19,970 nt of DNA from CAZAPG01 sp964486935 (GTDB lineage: Bacteria > Chloroflexota > Anaerolineae > 4572-78 > J111): the NCBI GenBank assembly GCA_964486935.1, contig CAZAPG010000080.1, positions 1-19,970 on the forward strand, written 5' to 3'. The position numbers were made by a program, and so were the translations under genes. The notes beneath the pieces are model-generated. The model searched no databases, was not told where the DNA came from, and was given only the letters and a program-made list of their open reading frames with translations. This document shows, piece after piece, positions 1-6,396 of the stretch. The first letter of the stretch is position 1, and each line of letters begins with the position of its first letter.

Positions 1-3
1 CAA

Positions 4-360
4 ATGAGCCAATATCTGGCCGAAAGCCGGGTGGCGACGCTGTGCGCCGGCAGTTTGGCAGGCAGTTGCAGCACCCTGGTTGCCTATCGCAGCCACGGGC
101 TGAACCTGGAATGTTGGGTACCGCGCTGGGCCGATACGCTGTACTACCTGGAACAGCAGCCGCAGGTGGCGCTGGTGATTCTGTTGGGCGACCAGGACCG
201 GGGGCTGCGCTGGCTGCACTACCGGGGCCGGGCTGAACTGGCTCCGGCGACGAGTGCGGACTCCCTGTACCAGCAGGTGCGAGTGGCCCCCCACCGGATT
301 GACCTGATTGACGAACAACAGGGGCCGGGTATCCGGGCTACTCTGGAGGGACTGGTCTGA
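4..360 (+). CDS. Pyridoxamine 5'-phosphate oxidase-like (FMN-binding split barrel) protein, possibly 5'-partial
   Basis: The 118-residue product begins with the LAESRVATLC segment typical of the first strand of PPOX-like split-barrel flavoproteins. It continues with short strands (residues about 24-75) and ends with the family-like VAPHRIDLID segment near residues 93-102. Relatives bind FMN or F420 and act as small cytoplasmic oxidoreductases or heme/flavin-binding proteins; the substrate cannot be told. An ATG lies at position 4, but the frame is open to the window edge and any ribosome binding site would lie outside, so the true start may be further upstream. The gene ends in TGA and is followed by a short hairpin before the ABC transporter genes. 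Family assignment is from sequence pattern alone. Confidence 0.6.
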   Translation: MSQYLAESRVATLCAGSLAGSCSTLVAYRSHGLNLECWVPRWADTLYYLEQQPQVALVILLGDQDRGLRWLHYRGRAELAPATSADSLYQQVRVAPHRIDLIDEQQGPGIRATLEGLV

Positions 361-376
361 GCCGCCACACCCGGCT

Positions 377-395
377 CCGGCGCTTTTTACGCCGG
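377..395 (+). terminator. Short GC hairpin after the PPOX-like gene
   Basis: CCGGCG (377-382) pairs perfectly with CGCCGG (390-395) around a T-rich 7-nt loop, 16 nt after the stop codon. No U-tract follows, so intrinsic termination would be weak. A second small stem (TACCCC 415-420 with GGGGTA 427-432) follows. The structure is visible; the terminator role is inferred. Confidence 0.3.
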
Positions 396-484
396 CCCGA
401 AAACAGCATGGTCCTACCCCAACTCAGGGGTAAAGAACTACCGCAAAAAATATCCAAACCGGTTGTTTACGGGTCGGGCAAGTT

Positions 485-512
485 TTGAAACTTGTGGAAA
501 GTGGAGTATAAA
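485..512 (+). promoter_or_regulatory. Candidate sigma70-type promoter of the ABC exporter pair
   Basis: TTGAAA (485-490) and TATAAA (507-512) are separated by 16 nt. The -10 box sits only 6 nt before the ATG at 519, so a transcript from this site would be essentially leaderless, although a GTGGAG purine stretch (501-506) could serve as a Shine-Dalgarno for a longer transcript. Only the match to consensus supports this. Confidence 0.3.
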
Positions 513-518
513 CAATAG

Positions 519-1442
519 ATGATGAACGCAGCCATTGCCACCGACAACCTGGCTAAACAATACGGTGATATCATCGCTGTGACGGGTTTGTCTTTGCGCG
601 TTGCCCGCGGCGAAATCTACGCCTTTTTGGGCCTCAACGGCGCGGGCAAAACAACCACCATTCGGATGCTGCTTGGTATGGTCAAACCAACCTCTGGCGA
701 AGCGCGGCTGCTTGGAACGCCAATTCACTTTGGCGATAAGAAGCCGTGGCATTCCGTTGGGTATCTGGTTGAAACCCCTCACGCCTATCCAGAATTGACC
801 GTGCGCGAAAACCTGGAAGCGATACGCCGCCTGCGCCCCGGCACAGAGCGGCAAGCCGTAACCCGCATCATCGAACGGCTGGGATTATCCCCGTATGCCG
901 ACCGGCGGGCTAACACCTTGTCACTGGGCAATGCCCAACGTCTCGGGCTGGCCAAGGCGCTTTTGCACAACCCCGAACTGCTCATCCTCGATGAACCCGC
1001 CAACGGGCTGGACCCGGCCGGCATTGTTGAAATCCGCAACCTGCTCACCCAACTGGCGCGCCAACAGGGCGTGACGGTTTTCATGTCAAGTCACATTCTG
1101 GGCGAAGTATCGCGGCTGGCCCATCGCATCGGCATTATCCATCAAGGACATCTGCTGCAAGAACTCGATGCGGCTGAATTGCAGCGCCACCGGCAGCGCC
1201 GGCTGATGATACGCGCACGCGATGGCGCGGCGGCGCGTGCCGTACTTGCCGGCGCGGGATTCTCCGCCGAAATCACCCCCAATAACATTATTGCCGTGAA
1301 GGACGAGGTAGCCCTCGAACGTCCCGATGAGATTGCCACCCAATTGGTCAAAGCCGGCCACCCGCCAACGATGCTCACCATCGAGCAGGAAGAGTTGGAA
1401 CATTACTTTTTGCGACTCGTTGGCCTGGAGAATACCGGATGA
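519..1442 (+). CDS. ABC transporter ATP-binding protein, BcrA/CcmA-like
   Basis: This is the nucleotide-binding subunit of an ABC-2 type exporter (307 aa). The Walker A is GLNGAGKTT at residues 38-46. The Q-loop position carries Glu (LVETP, E85), as is common in the BcrA-like branch. The signature is LSLGN (134-138), the Walker B is LLILDEP with D158 and E159, and the H-loop histidine is H192 in SSH. The C-terminal 90 or so residues are the divergent extension usual in drug/bacteriocin-type exporters. Two adjacent ATGs (519 and 522) are possible; GTGGAG lies 12 nt before the first. Its stop overlaps the start of the permease gene by 4 nt (ATGA), so the two are translationally coupled and should form one transporter. 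The exported substrate is unknown; antimicrobial peptide or lipid export is the family precedent. Confidence 0.9.
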   Translation: MMNAAIATDNLAKQYGDIIAVTGLSLRVARGEIYAFLGLNGAGKTTTIRMLLGMVKPTSGEARLLGTPIHFGDKKPWHSVGYLVETPHAYPELTVRENLEAIRRLRPGTERQAVTRIIERLGLSPYADRRANTLSLGNAQRLGLAKALLHNPELLILDEPANGLDPAGIVEIRNLLTQLARQQGVTVFMSSHILGEVSRLAHRIGIIHQGHLLQELDAAELQRHRQRRLMIRARDGAAARAVLAGAGFSAEITPNNIIAVKDEVALERPDEIATQLVKAGHPPTMLTIEQEELEHYFLRLVGLENTG

Positions 1443-2227
1443 ACAACCTTACGCAAGCCATTTGGGTAGAATTGCTAAAGGCGCGTCGCTCTAAAATGCC
1501 GTTGCTAACCGTTTTGGGGTTTTCACTGGCCCCATTTGCGGGCGGCTTTTTTATGATTGTGCTGAAAGACCCCGACCTGGCGCGTCGCCTTGGGATTATA
1601 AGCGCCAAAGCGCAGATTGTTGCCGGTGCGGCGGATTGGCCCACTTATCTGGGGTTTTTGGCCCAGGCAACCTCCATTGGCGGGATCATCCTTTTTAGTC
1701 TCGTTGCCAGTTGGGTTTTTGGACGAGAATATTCTGACCAGACCATCAAAGACCTGCTGGCGTTGCCAACGCCGCGTTATGTTATTGTGCTGGCCAAGTT
1801 CATTCTCGTTGTGGGATGGTCAGCCGCTTTGACGCTGGTCATTTATTTGATTGGCCTGGGGGTTGGAACAGCGATTGGCCTGCCGCCAACATCGGCAGAG
1901 GTGTTTTGGCAAGGTACGCTTACTATTGCCCTGGCCGCGGCCTTAACAATTGCTCTGGTCACGCCTATCGCCTTTTTTGGAAGCGCGGGCCGTGGTTATC
2001 TGCCGCCAATGGGTGCGGCGATACTGGCGGTGATATTGGCGCAAGTTATTGCGGCAGCCGGCTGGGGTGAATATTTCCCCTGGTCGGTGCCGGCATTATC
2101 TGCGGGGATGGCCGGGCCGGCATCTGCCCATCTTGGGTTAATTAGCTATGTGGTAGTGATATTGGCGAGTTTGTTGGGCCTGGCCGGAACATTTGCCTGG
2201 TGGGAGTTGGCAGATCAAAGCCATTGA
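1439..2227 (+). CDS. ABC-2 type transporter permease subunit
   Basis: The 262-residue integral membrane protein has about six hydrophobic segments (near residues 22-42, 70-92, 115-145, 160-180, 190-210 and 232-256). It contains the REYSDQTIKDLLALPTPR loop, typical of ABC-2 permeases paired with BcrA-like ATPases, between its second and third membrane segments. It starts in the ATGA overlap with the ATPase gene, strong evidence that the two form one exporter. Nothing nearby identifies the cargo. Family confidence is good; function beyond export is not determinable. Confidence 0.85.
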   Translation: MNNLTQAIWVELLKARRSKMPLLTVLGFSLAPFAGGFFMIVLKDPDLARRLGIISAKAQIVAGAADWPTYLGFLAQATSIGGIILFSLVASWVFGREYSDQTIKDLLALPTPRYVIVLAKFILVVGWSAALTLVIYLIGLGVGTAIGLPPTSAEVFWQGTLTIALAAALTIALVTPIAFFGSAGRGYLPPMGAAILAVILAQVIAAAGWGEYFPWSVPALSAGMAGPASAHLGLISYVVVILASLLGLAGTFAWWELADQSH

Positions 2228-2240
2228 CATGCAAACCGCC

Positions 2241-2299
2241 GGACGCACCGGGGCCGCAGCCGGTAAACCTCTCGACATGCGGCCCCATAATGCGCGTCC
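2241..2299. terminator. Long stem-loop between convergent genes
   Basis: GGGGCCGCA (2250-2258) pairs perfectly with TGCGGCCCC (2278-2286), and the outer GGACGC (2241-2246) pairs with GCGTCC (2294-2299). The element starts 14 nt after the permease stop and lies opposite the end of the FAD oxidase gene, so it is well placed as a bidirectional terminator or REP-like element. No U-tract is present. Confidence 0.45.
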
Positions 2300-2303
2300 C
2301 CGG

Positions 2304-2324
2304 CCTCGCTTTATAGCGGCGAGG
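2304..2324. terminator. Second hairpin in the convergent intergenic region
   Basis: CCTCGC (2304-2309) pairs with GCGAGG (2319-2324) around a 9-nt loop, 20 nt beyond the FAD oxidase stop on the minus strand. It is a plausible 3' end hairpin for that gene; the role is inferred. Confidence 0.35.
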
Positions 2325-2344
2325 AGCGGTTATTGATAGATATT

Positions 2345-3757
2345 TCAGCGAGCGGGCTGAATATTGAACCCTGAGCGCAAGCGATTGTTCGGGTCGTAGG
2401 CGGCTTTTAACGCTGCCAACCGTTGGTACGTTTCGGGCGAAAAACCATCCGCTACCCGCTGCTGCGATTCCTCACCTTCCAGAAAGTTCATATAAACGCC
2501 GCCCGTCAGGTAAGGCCGTAATTGCGCCTTGATTTGGCCGGTATATTGGCTTAGCTGGCGATGCGCCTCCGGGGTGGGCGTCACCCCAACCATTTGCAGC
2601 AGCAAAGAAGCATCCCGGTTGCCATAGGCGTTTGCCCGCGAATTGGTTCTGGCTATCGCTCCCCCGGCGTGGCGAACTTCGGCAAAAACCACCGGGCTGG
2701 GGCCATTGCCCGGCCCAACGTGCCGGATCAGAATATCAATGGCTTCGTCGCTCAACTCCCGCAGCCACGCCCCCGTGCTGAGACCCGGCATCGGGTCTAC
2801 CGGGTCATTGCTGATGGTGGCTACCTGGCTAAACGGCATCGCCTTGAAGTCGTCAATAAAGGGAGCTTGCCAGTTACGCCACATGTTTACCAGGGCTTCG
2901 CCCTGCTCAACCGGGCCGCTGTAGCAGCCACGCACCATAATGAAAGATTGGCCGCGTAATGGTTCCGGCACATCGGGGATTGGCGGAAAATTCATCAGCA
3001 CAATCGACGAAGTCAACTCGTCCGGGGCCGAGGCAATCCAGTCGCGGTAGCGGGCGTACACCTGTTTGGCCATTTCGACAGGATAAATGAGGTTGCCGCC
3101 GTAAACGGTCGAGACCGGATAGAGCTTGATTTCCATACCGGTGATGATGCCGAGACCGCCGCCGCCGCCGCGCAACCCCCAGAAGAGGTCGCTGTTTTCC
3201 GTTTCGCTGGCCCGCAGCAGCCGCCCGTCGGCAGTAACCAATTCAAAAAAGCGGACGCTATCGGCAGCCAGCCCGTATTTGCGGCCCAGCCAGCCCATCC
3301 CGCCGCCAAGCGTATAGCCCACCACGCCCACATCGGGCGAGGAGCCGAGCAGCGGGGCCAGGCCAACGGTTTGGGTTTTTTCCAGTACTTCGCCCCATTT
3401 TGCGCCGGCTTCAATCCAGGCGGTCCGGGCGGCGGCATCCACCCGGATATTCTTCATTTTAGAGGTGATGATGAGCATACTGTCGTTGGCCGGGCGAACA
3501 ACGCCATGCCCGGTTGATTGAACGGTGATATTGAGGTTTTGGCTTATGGCAAATTGGACAGCCTGCCCCACGTCTAAGGCGTTGGCTGCAACAACAATCA
3601 CCGCCGGGTGCTGGTCAACGCTCAGGTTCCAGGCCTGGCGCGCCTGATGATATTCGGGGTTATCAGGGGTGATGACCGCGCCCTGAACTCGTAATTGCAG
3701 TTCGGCCCACCGCGTTTCCGTAACGGTTTGGGTGGGCCAGGTGAATATTGTTTCCAT
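2345..3757 (-). CDS. FAD-binding oxidase of the berberine bridge enzyme (BBE-like) family
   Basis: The 470-aa protein has a PCMH-type FAD domain (residues about 48-220) and a C-terminal BBE segment ending in YDPNNRLRSGFNIQP. STGHG at 81-85 places H84 where family members attach FAD through an 8-alpha-histidyl bond. The partner cysteine of bicovalent enzymes is replaced by serine (S140 in GSSPDVG), so a single covalent link is expected. LGGGMG (150-155) and a glycine run near 197-201 are FAD-domain hallmarks. Relatives oxidise alcohols, sugars or ring C-N/C-C bonds with O2, often in secondary metabolism. The frame is open to 3802, but the ATG at 3757 is preceded by GAGGAGA at good spacing and gives the natural N-terminus. 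No signal peptide is seen. It lies downstream of the LLM oxidoreductase on the same strand, 212 nt away, so it may have its own promoter. Confidence 0.85.
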   Translation of the reverse strand: METIFTWPTQTVTETRWAELQLRVQGAVITPDNPEYHQARQAWNLSVDQHPAVIVVAANALDVGQAVQFAISQNLNITVQSTGHGVVRPANDSMLIITSKMKNIRVDAAARTAWIEAGAKWGEVLEKTQTVGLAPLLGSSPDVGVVGYTLGGGMGWLGRKYGLAADSVRFFELVTADGRLLRASETENSDLFWGLRGGGGGLGIITGMEIKLYPVSTVYGGNLIYPVEMAKQVYARYRDWIASAPDELTSSIVLMNFPPIPDVPEPLRGQSFIMVRGCYSGPVEQGEALVNMWRNWQAPFIDDFKAMPFSQVATISNDPVDPMPGLSTGAWLRELSDEAIDILIRHVGPGNGPSPVVFAEVRHAGGAIARTNSRANAYGNRDASLLLQMVGVTPTPEAHRQLSQYTGQIKAQLRPYLTGGVYMNFLEGEESQQRVADGFSPETYQRLAALKAAYDPNNRLRSGFNIQPAR

Positions 3758-3826
3758 CAGATTGTCTCCTCGTAAGGGTTGAAAATTGATATTTGCCCGC
3801 ATCTTATCAAACAGTCGTCTGACAAT

Positions 3827-3845
3827 CGTTACGGCAACCGTTACG
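3827..3845. promoter_or_regulatory. Direct repeat upstream of the FAD oxidase gene (candidate operator)
   Basis: CGTTACG occurs at 3827-3833 and again at 3839-3845, 12 bp start to start, roughly one helical turn. The pair sits 70-90 bp upstream of the FAD oxidase start. A regulator-binding role is a guess from position and spacing; no regulator gene is in the window. Confidence 0.2.
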
Positions 3846-3917
3846 AGATAGTTCGGAAAGGGTTGATTATTATGGGGACAGTTATCAGCCGGGGCAATTC
3901 AGTTGGGCGGATACAGT

Positions 3918-3965
3918 TCTCATCCCAATCTGATGAGAGGCTGCAAGCCTCGCTCGATTGCAGCC
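3918..3965 (-). terminator. Two back-to-back hairpins after the LLM oxidoreductase gene
   Basis: TCTCATC (3918-3924) pairs with GATGAGA (3932-3938), and immediately adjacent GGCTGCAA (3939-3946) pairs with TTGCAGCC (3958-3965). They begin 4 nt past the TAG stop of the minus-strand LLM gene. No U-tract follows, so this may be a transcript-end or stabilising structure rather than a classical terminator. Confidence 0.4.
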
Positions 3966-3969
3966 ATGT

Positions 3970-4848
3970 CTAACGAAATGCCGGCATAACTTCGGCGGCA
4001 AATAGTTCAAGCTGGTTAAGGATGTCGGCAGCGGTTTGATGTCTGAAGTAGCAAACCAGATGCTCCATCCCGGCGTCGGCGTACAGGCCAATCCGGTCAA
4101 TCACCTCAGCCGGCGCGCCGCTAAAGGGCCAGGGGGAGCCATCGTTGGGTTTACGGCCGCTCCGGTCAACCGCTGTGTTGCCGCGCATGCTAATTTCCAG
4201 CGGGCGGTCATCGCTCCATTCGCGCAATTTTTTCAGCCCGGCGGCCAACTGTTCGGGGGTGTAATTGGTCGGATGCCAGCCGTCGCCCAGCCGGGCCGCC
4301 CGGCGAATAGCCGCCTCGGATTTGCCGCCGATGTGAATGGGCACGCCGTGGGGCTGCACCGGTTTTGGCTCAAACCTGGCCTGATCAAAATTGATCCACT
4401 GACCGGCAAAGGCCGGTTCCTCCTCCGTCCAGAGCGCGCGCATGGCCGCAATCCACTCATCGGCCATGCGCCCCCGGTTCTTGAAATCCGCGCGTAAAAA
4501 GCGGTATTCATCCGCCATCCAGCCCACGCCGACTCCCAGCAGCATCCGGCCATTGGAAAACTGGTCAATCGCCGCCACCTGCCGGGCTACCAGAATTGGC
4601 TCACGCTGGGGCAACACAATAATCGAAGAGGCCAGGGTGATTTTTTGAGTAACGCCGGCCAGATAGCCTAACGTGATGAGCGCCTCGAGCATCATGCCGT
4701 AGGGATCGTGATATTGGGCCGGGGCCAAAATATGGTCCGTCACCCAAACCGAGTCGTAACCGGCCAATTCTGCCGCCTGGGCCGCCTGCAACACGGCCTG
4801 GGGCGAGGCAGGCGGGCCATAGTTGGGTAAACACAGGCCAAATTTCAT
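3970..4848 (-). CDS. LLM-class (luciferase-like) flavin/F420-dependent oxidoreductase
   Basis: The 292-aa TIM-barrel protein begins MKFGLCLPNYGP and contains the AELAGYDSVWVTDHI segment (27-40), GVGVGW (105-110) and PIHIGG (170-175). These are hallmarks of the bacterial luciferase-like monooxygenase family, in particular the Mycobacterium-like F420-dependent branch. Family members transfer hydride or oxygen using F420 or reduced FMN. Length is normal. The start at 4848 has AGGAAGGAT a few bases upstream. The gene is preceded by a palindromic repeat region and followed by tandem hairpins and the FAD oxidase, so a redox catabolic role is plausible. Cofactor (F420 or FMN) and substrate are not decided by the sequence. 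Confidence 0.85.
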   Translation of the reverse strand: MKFGLCLPNYGPPASPQAVLQAAQAAELAGYDSVWVTDHILAPAQYHDPYGMMLEALITLGYLAGVTQKITLASSIIVLPQREPILVARQVAAIDQFSNGRMLLGVGVGWMADEYRFLRADFKNRGRMADEWIAAMRALWTEEEPAFAGQWINFDQARFEPKPVQPHGVPIHIGGKSEAAIRRAARLGDGWHPTNYTPEQLAAGLKKLREWSDDRPLEISMRGNTAVDRSGRKPNDGSPWPFSGAPAEVIDRIGLYADAGMEHLVCYFRHQTAADILNQLELFAAEVMPAFR

Positions 4849-4894
4849 ACAAATATCCTTCCTGCTATGCGGTTATTGCGGAGTCTTTCAGAGA

Positions 4895-4939
4895 CACCAC
4901 GTACTACGCACCACGCTGCGTAGTACGTAGTGGGTGGTG
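4895..4939. repeat. Palindromic intergenic element (12-bp perfect stem)
   Basis: ACGTACTACGCA (4899-4910) and TGCGTAGTACGT (4917-4928) form a perfect 12-bp stem with a 6-nt loop, flanked by CACCAC-type and GGTGGTG-type sequence that can extend it imperfectly. It lies between the 68-aa gene and the LLM gene. It resembles the extragenic palindromes scattered through such genomes and may also end the upstream transcript. Confidence 0.6.
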
Positions 4940-4986
4940 CCTATTTTAATTCGCGTTCGCTGCGGCCGCACGTTGGCCTATTTCGA

Positions 4987-5193
4987 TTAATCAACAAGGC
5001 CGTGGCGGCGCAAGATTTTGACCAGCCCTTCGGCGGCGTAGCGCAGGCCGTCGTGCATGCCCTCGCCGTAGGGGTATTCGCCGGGAGCCACGCTCTCCAG
5101 TTTTTTGGCGTTGATTTTCTGCTCGATTTGCAAATCTTCAAACAACGCAATCAGTTCTTGCGCCAGCGTGGTTGAAGCGTTCGGCTCACTCAT
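4987..5193 (-). CDS. Small hypothetical protein coupled to the selenoprotein-like glutaredoxin
   Basis: The product has 68 aa, no cysteines, signal peptide or membrane segment. It appears mostly helical, with an acidic amphipathic stretch (residues 10-35), a turn (VAPGEYPYGEGM, 35-46) and a second helix (HDGLRYAAEGLVKILRRHGL, 47-66). I do not recognise the family. The chosen ATG at 5193 overlaps the end of the glutaredoxin gene by 8 nt (ATGAGTGA) and has a weak AGGG upstream; a longer frame from 5241 would run far into that gene and is less likely. Tight overlap implies co-translation and a shared task, perhaps as a partner or regulator of the redox protein (inference). A palindromic repeat follows before the LLM gene. 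Confidence 0.6.
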   Translation of the reverse strand: MSEPNASTTLAQELIALFEDLQIEQKINAKKLESVAPGEYPYGEGMHDGLRYAAEGLVKILRRHGLVD

Positions 5194-5452
5194 GGTCAAG
5201 CCCTGCCAGCAGCGCTTCCAGCTTTTCCTGGTCAAACCCAACCACCATCTGGCCGTTGATAATGGTTAAAGGCACAACTTCCGCGCCAAACATATCAATG
5301 ACTTCCTGTTTGGCCTGCGGGTCATACCGGATATTGCGATCCTCAAACTCTACATTTTTTTGTGAGAGAAACTCCCTCACCCGGCAGCACTCCTGTCAAC
5401 GGGGGCTGACGTAATTGGTTTCGGTGGAATAGACGATGACTTGCTTTGACAT
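5186..5452 (-). CDS. Glutaredoxin-like protein with in-frame UGA at the redox site (probable selenoprotein, UxxC)
   Basis: Read from the ATG at 5452, the frame gives MSKQVIVYSTET, a glutaredoxin first strand, then NYVSPR, a TGA codon (5396-5398, codon 19) and QECCRVREFLS. It runs on to a TGA stop at 5186, 88 residues in all. Aligned with CPxCKRVKEFL of ordinary glutaredoxins, the TGA falls exactly on the first active-site cysteine, giving U19-Q-E-C22. The rest is normal: VEFEDRNIRYDP, a VVPLTIING cis-Pro loop and GFDQEKLEALL. AAAGGAG sits 6 nt before the ATG, and there are no other stops or frameshifts. A SECIS-like hairpin follows the TGA. Selenocysteine insertion is therefore the best reading; a nonsense mutation is the alternative. 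I recall a UXX-star (seleno)protein family name for such proteins but cannot check membership. The next gene overlaps by 8 nt. The 64-codon frame starting at the GTG at 5380 lacks the active site and is not the real gene. Confidence 0.75.
5362..5380 (-). promoter_or_regulatory. Candidate bacterial SECIS hairpin
   Basis: On the minus strand GTGAGGGA (5380-5373) pairs with TCTCTCAC (5369-5362). This gives 8 bp with one G-U wobble and a 3-nt loop GTT. The loop starts 24 nt after the UGA and its first base is G. Known bacterial SECIS elements lie just 3' of the UGA, with the apical loop roughly 16-37 nt away and a G at the first or second loop position. Agreement is by eye; no folding energy was computed. 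Confidence 0.55.
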
Positions 5453-5527
5453 AACAAACTCCTTTCGATGGGGTAACTTGAGAAACTAAACGTCACTGCT
5501 CATGCACGCAGAGCAACACTGAGGAAA

Positions 5528-5590
5528 CGCGGAGATTCACAGAGACTTGCGCTCTTTGGGTAAAAGAGAAATAAACTAAAAATCTCCGCG
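5528..5590. repeat. Inverted repeat in the SDR-glutaredoxin gap
   Basis: CGCGGAGATT (5528-5537) and AATCTCCGCG (5581-5590) are perfect inverted copies 43 nt apart. They are embedded in sequence rich in CACAGAG/CTCTGTG and GCAGAG/CTCTGCG words that continues to about 5625. This looks like an interspersed repeat of the CACAGAGG type. It abuts the shortened 3' end of the SDR gene. Confidence 0.5.
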
Positions 5591-5642
5591 AAGCTCTGTG
5601 GTTTCTCTGCGCTCCTCTGTGTTCCACTGGTTGGCCTGGGTC

Positions 5643-6386
5643 CTAAACGATAAAAGGCTCCGGCGTGTAGGGCGGCTGCTCAGCCGAGGCCAGGTACACG
5701 GCAGCCTGGGCCACCTCCGCGGGCGTGACCAGCCGGCCCATCGGCTCGTTGGCTTCGTAGGCCCGGCGGGCTGCGGCCGGGTCGTCAGCCTGCTCAAAGT
5801 GGCGGTTGACGATGGGCGTATCCACCGCCGTGGGGCAGATGGCCCACACCCGAATATTTTCGCGAGCGTAATCCGCGGCCAGCGAGCGGCTCAACATCAC
5901 CACCCCGCCTTTGGTGGCGCTGTAGATGGCGCTGCCCGGCCAGCCCCGCAGCCCGGCCACCGAGGCCAGATTAATGATGGTCCCTCTGCCGGCGCGGCGC
6001 AGCGCCGGGATGGCGTACTTGCAGGCCCAAAAAACCCCGGACAGATTGACCGCCACCACCCGCTCCCACAACTCATCGGGCGCGTCTTCAATGCGACCTC
6101 GCCCGGCAATACCGGCGGAATTGACCAGCGTGTCCAGCCGGCCAAAATCGCTCTCCAGCCGGGTGAGCGCGGCTTTAATCTGCTCCGGGCGGGTCACGTC
6201 AACCGGAAAGAACACCGCCTGATGCCCGGCGGCCTCAATCAAACTGACGGTTTCCCGGCCTGCCTCCGGCTGCACGTCAGCCACGGTCACCGCAGCCCCC
6301 TCTTCAGCAAAGCGCAGCGCGATGGCCCGGCCAATTCCGCTGCCGCCCCCGATGATGAGGGCAATTTTACCCGCCAGTCGCATCAT
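5643..6386 (-). CDS. SDR family NAD(P)-dependent oxidoreductase with shortened C-terminus
   Basis: The 247-aa classical short-chain dehydrogenase has GGGSGIG at 13-19, Asp37 at the end of strand 2 (favouring NAD(H)), NSAG at 89-92, N114, S142, Y155 and K159, so the catalytic tetrad is intact. Family members interconvert alcohols and ketones. The C-terminus ends PYTPEPFIV, just before the DGG usually found in the pattern TGxPFxVDGG; the next codons after TAG read D-P-G, and an interspersed repeat follows. The usual TG is also altered to P. The gene may therefore have been trimmed at its end. Two adjacent ATGs are possible starts, with AAGG upstream. It begins 10 nt after the amidohydrolase gene, so it is co-transcribed with it. 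It is the last gene of the metabolic operon before the repeat-rich gap. Confidence 0.85.
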   Translation of the reverse strand: MMRLAGKIALIIGGGSGIGRAIALRFAEEGAAVTVADVQPEAGRETVSLIEAAGHQAVFFPVDVTRPEQIKAALTRLESDFGRLDTLVNSAGIAGRGRIEDAPDELWERVVAVNLSGVFWACKYAIPALRRAGRGTIINLASVAGLRGWPGSAIYSATKGGVVMLSRSLAADYARENIRVWAICPTAVDTPIVNRHFEQADDPAAARRAYEANEPMGRLVTPAEVAQAAVYLASAEQPPYTPEPFIV

Positions 6387-6396
6387 GTCACCAGCC

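Noticed and set aside
5186..5380. 64-codon frame starting at GTG as a complete small gene
   Set aside because: It lacks the first strand and redox motif of glutaredoxin and has no ribosome binding site; the frame continues upstream through the UGA to a well-supported ATG at 5452.
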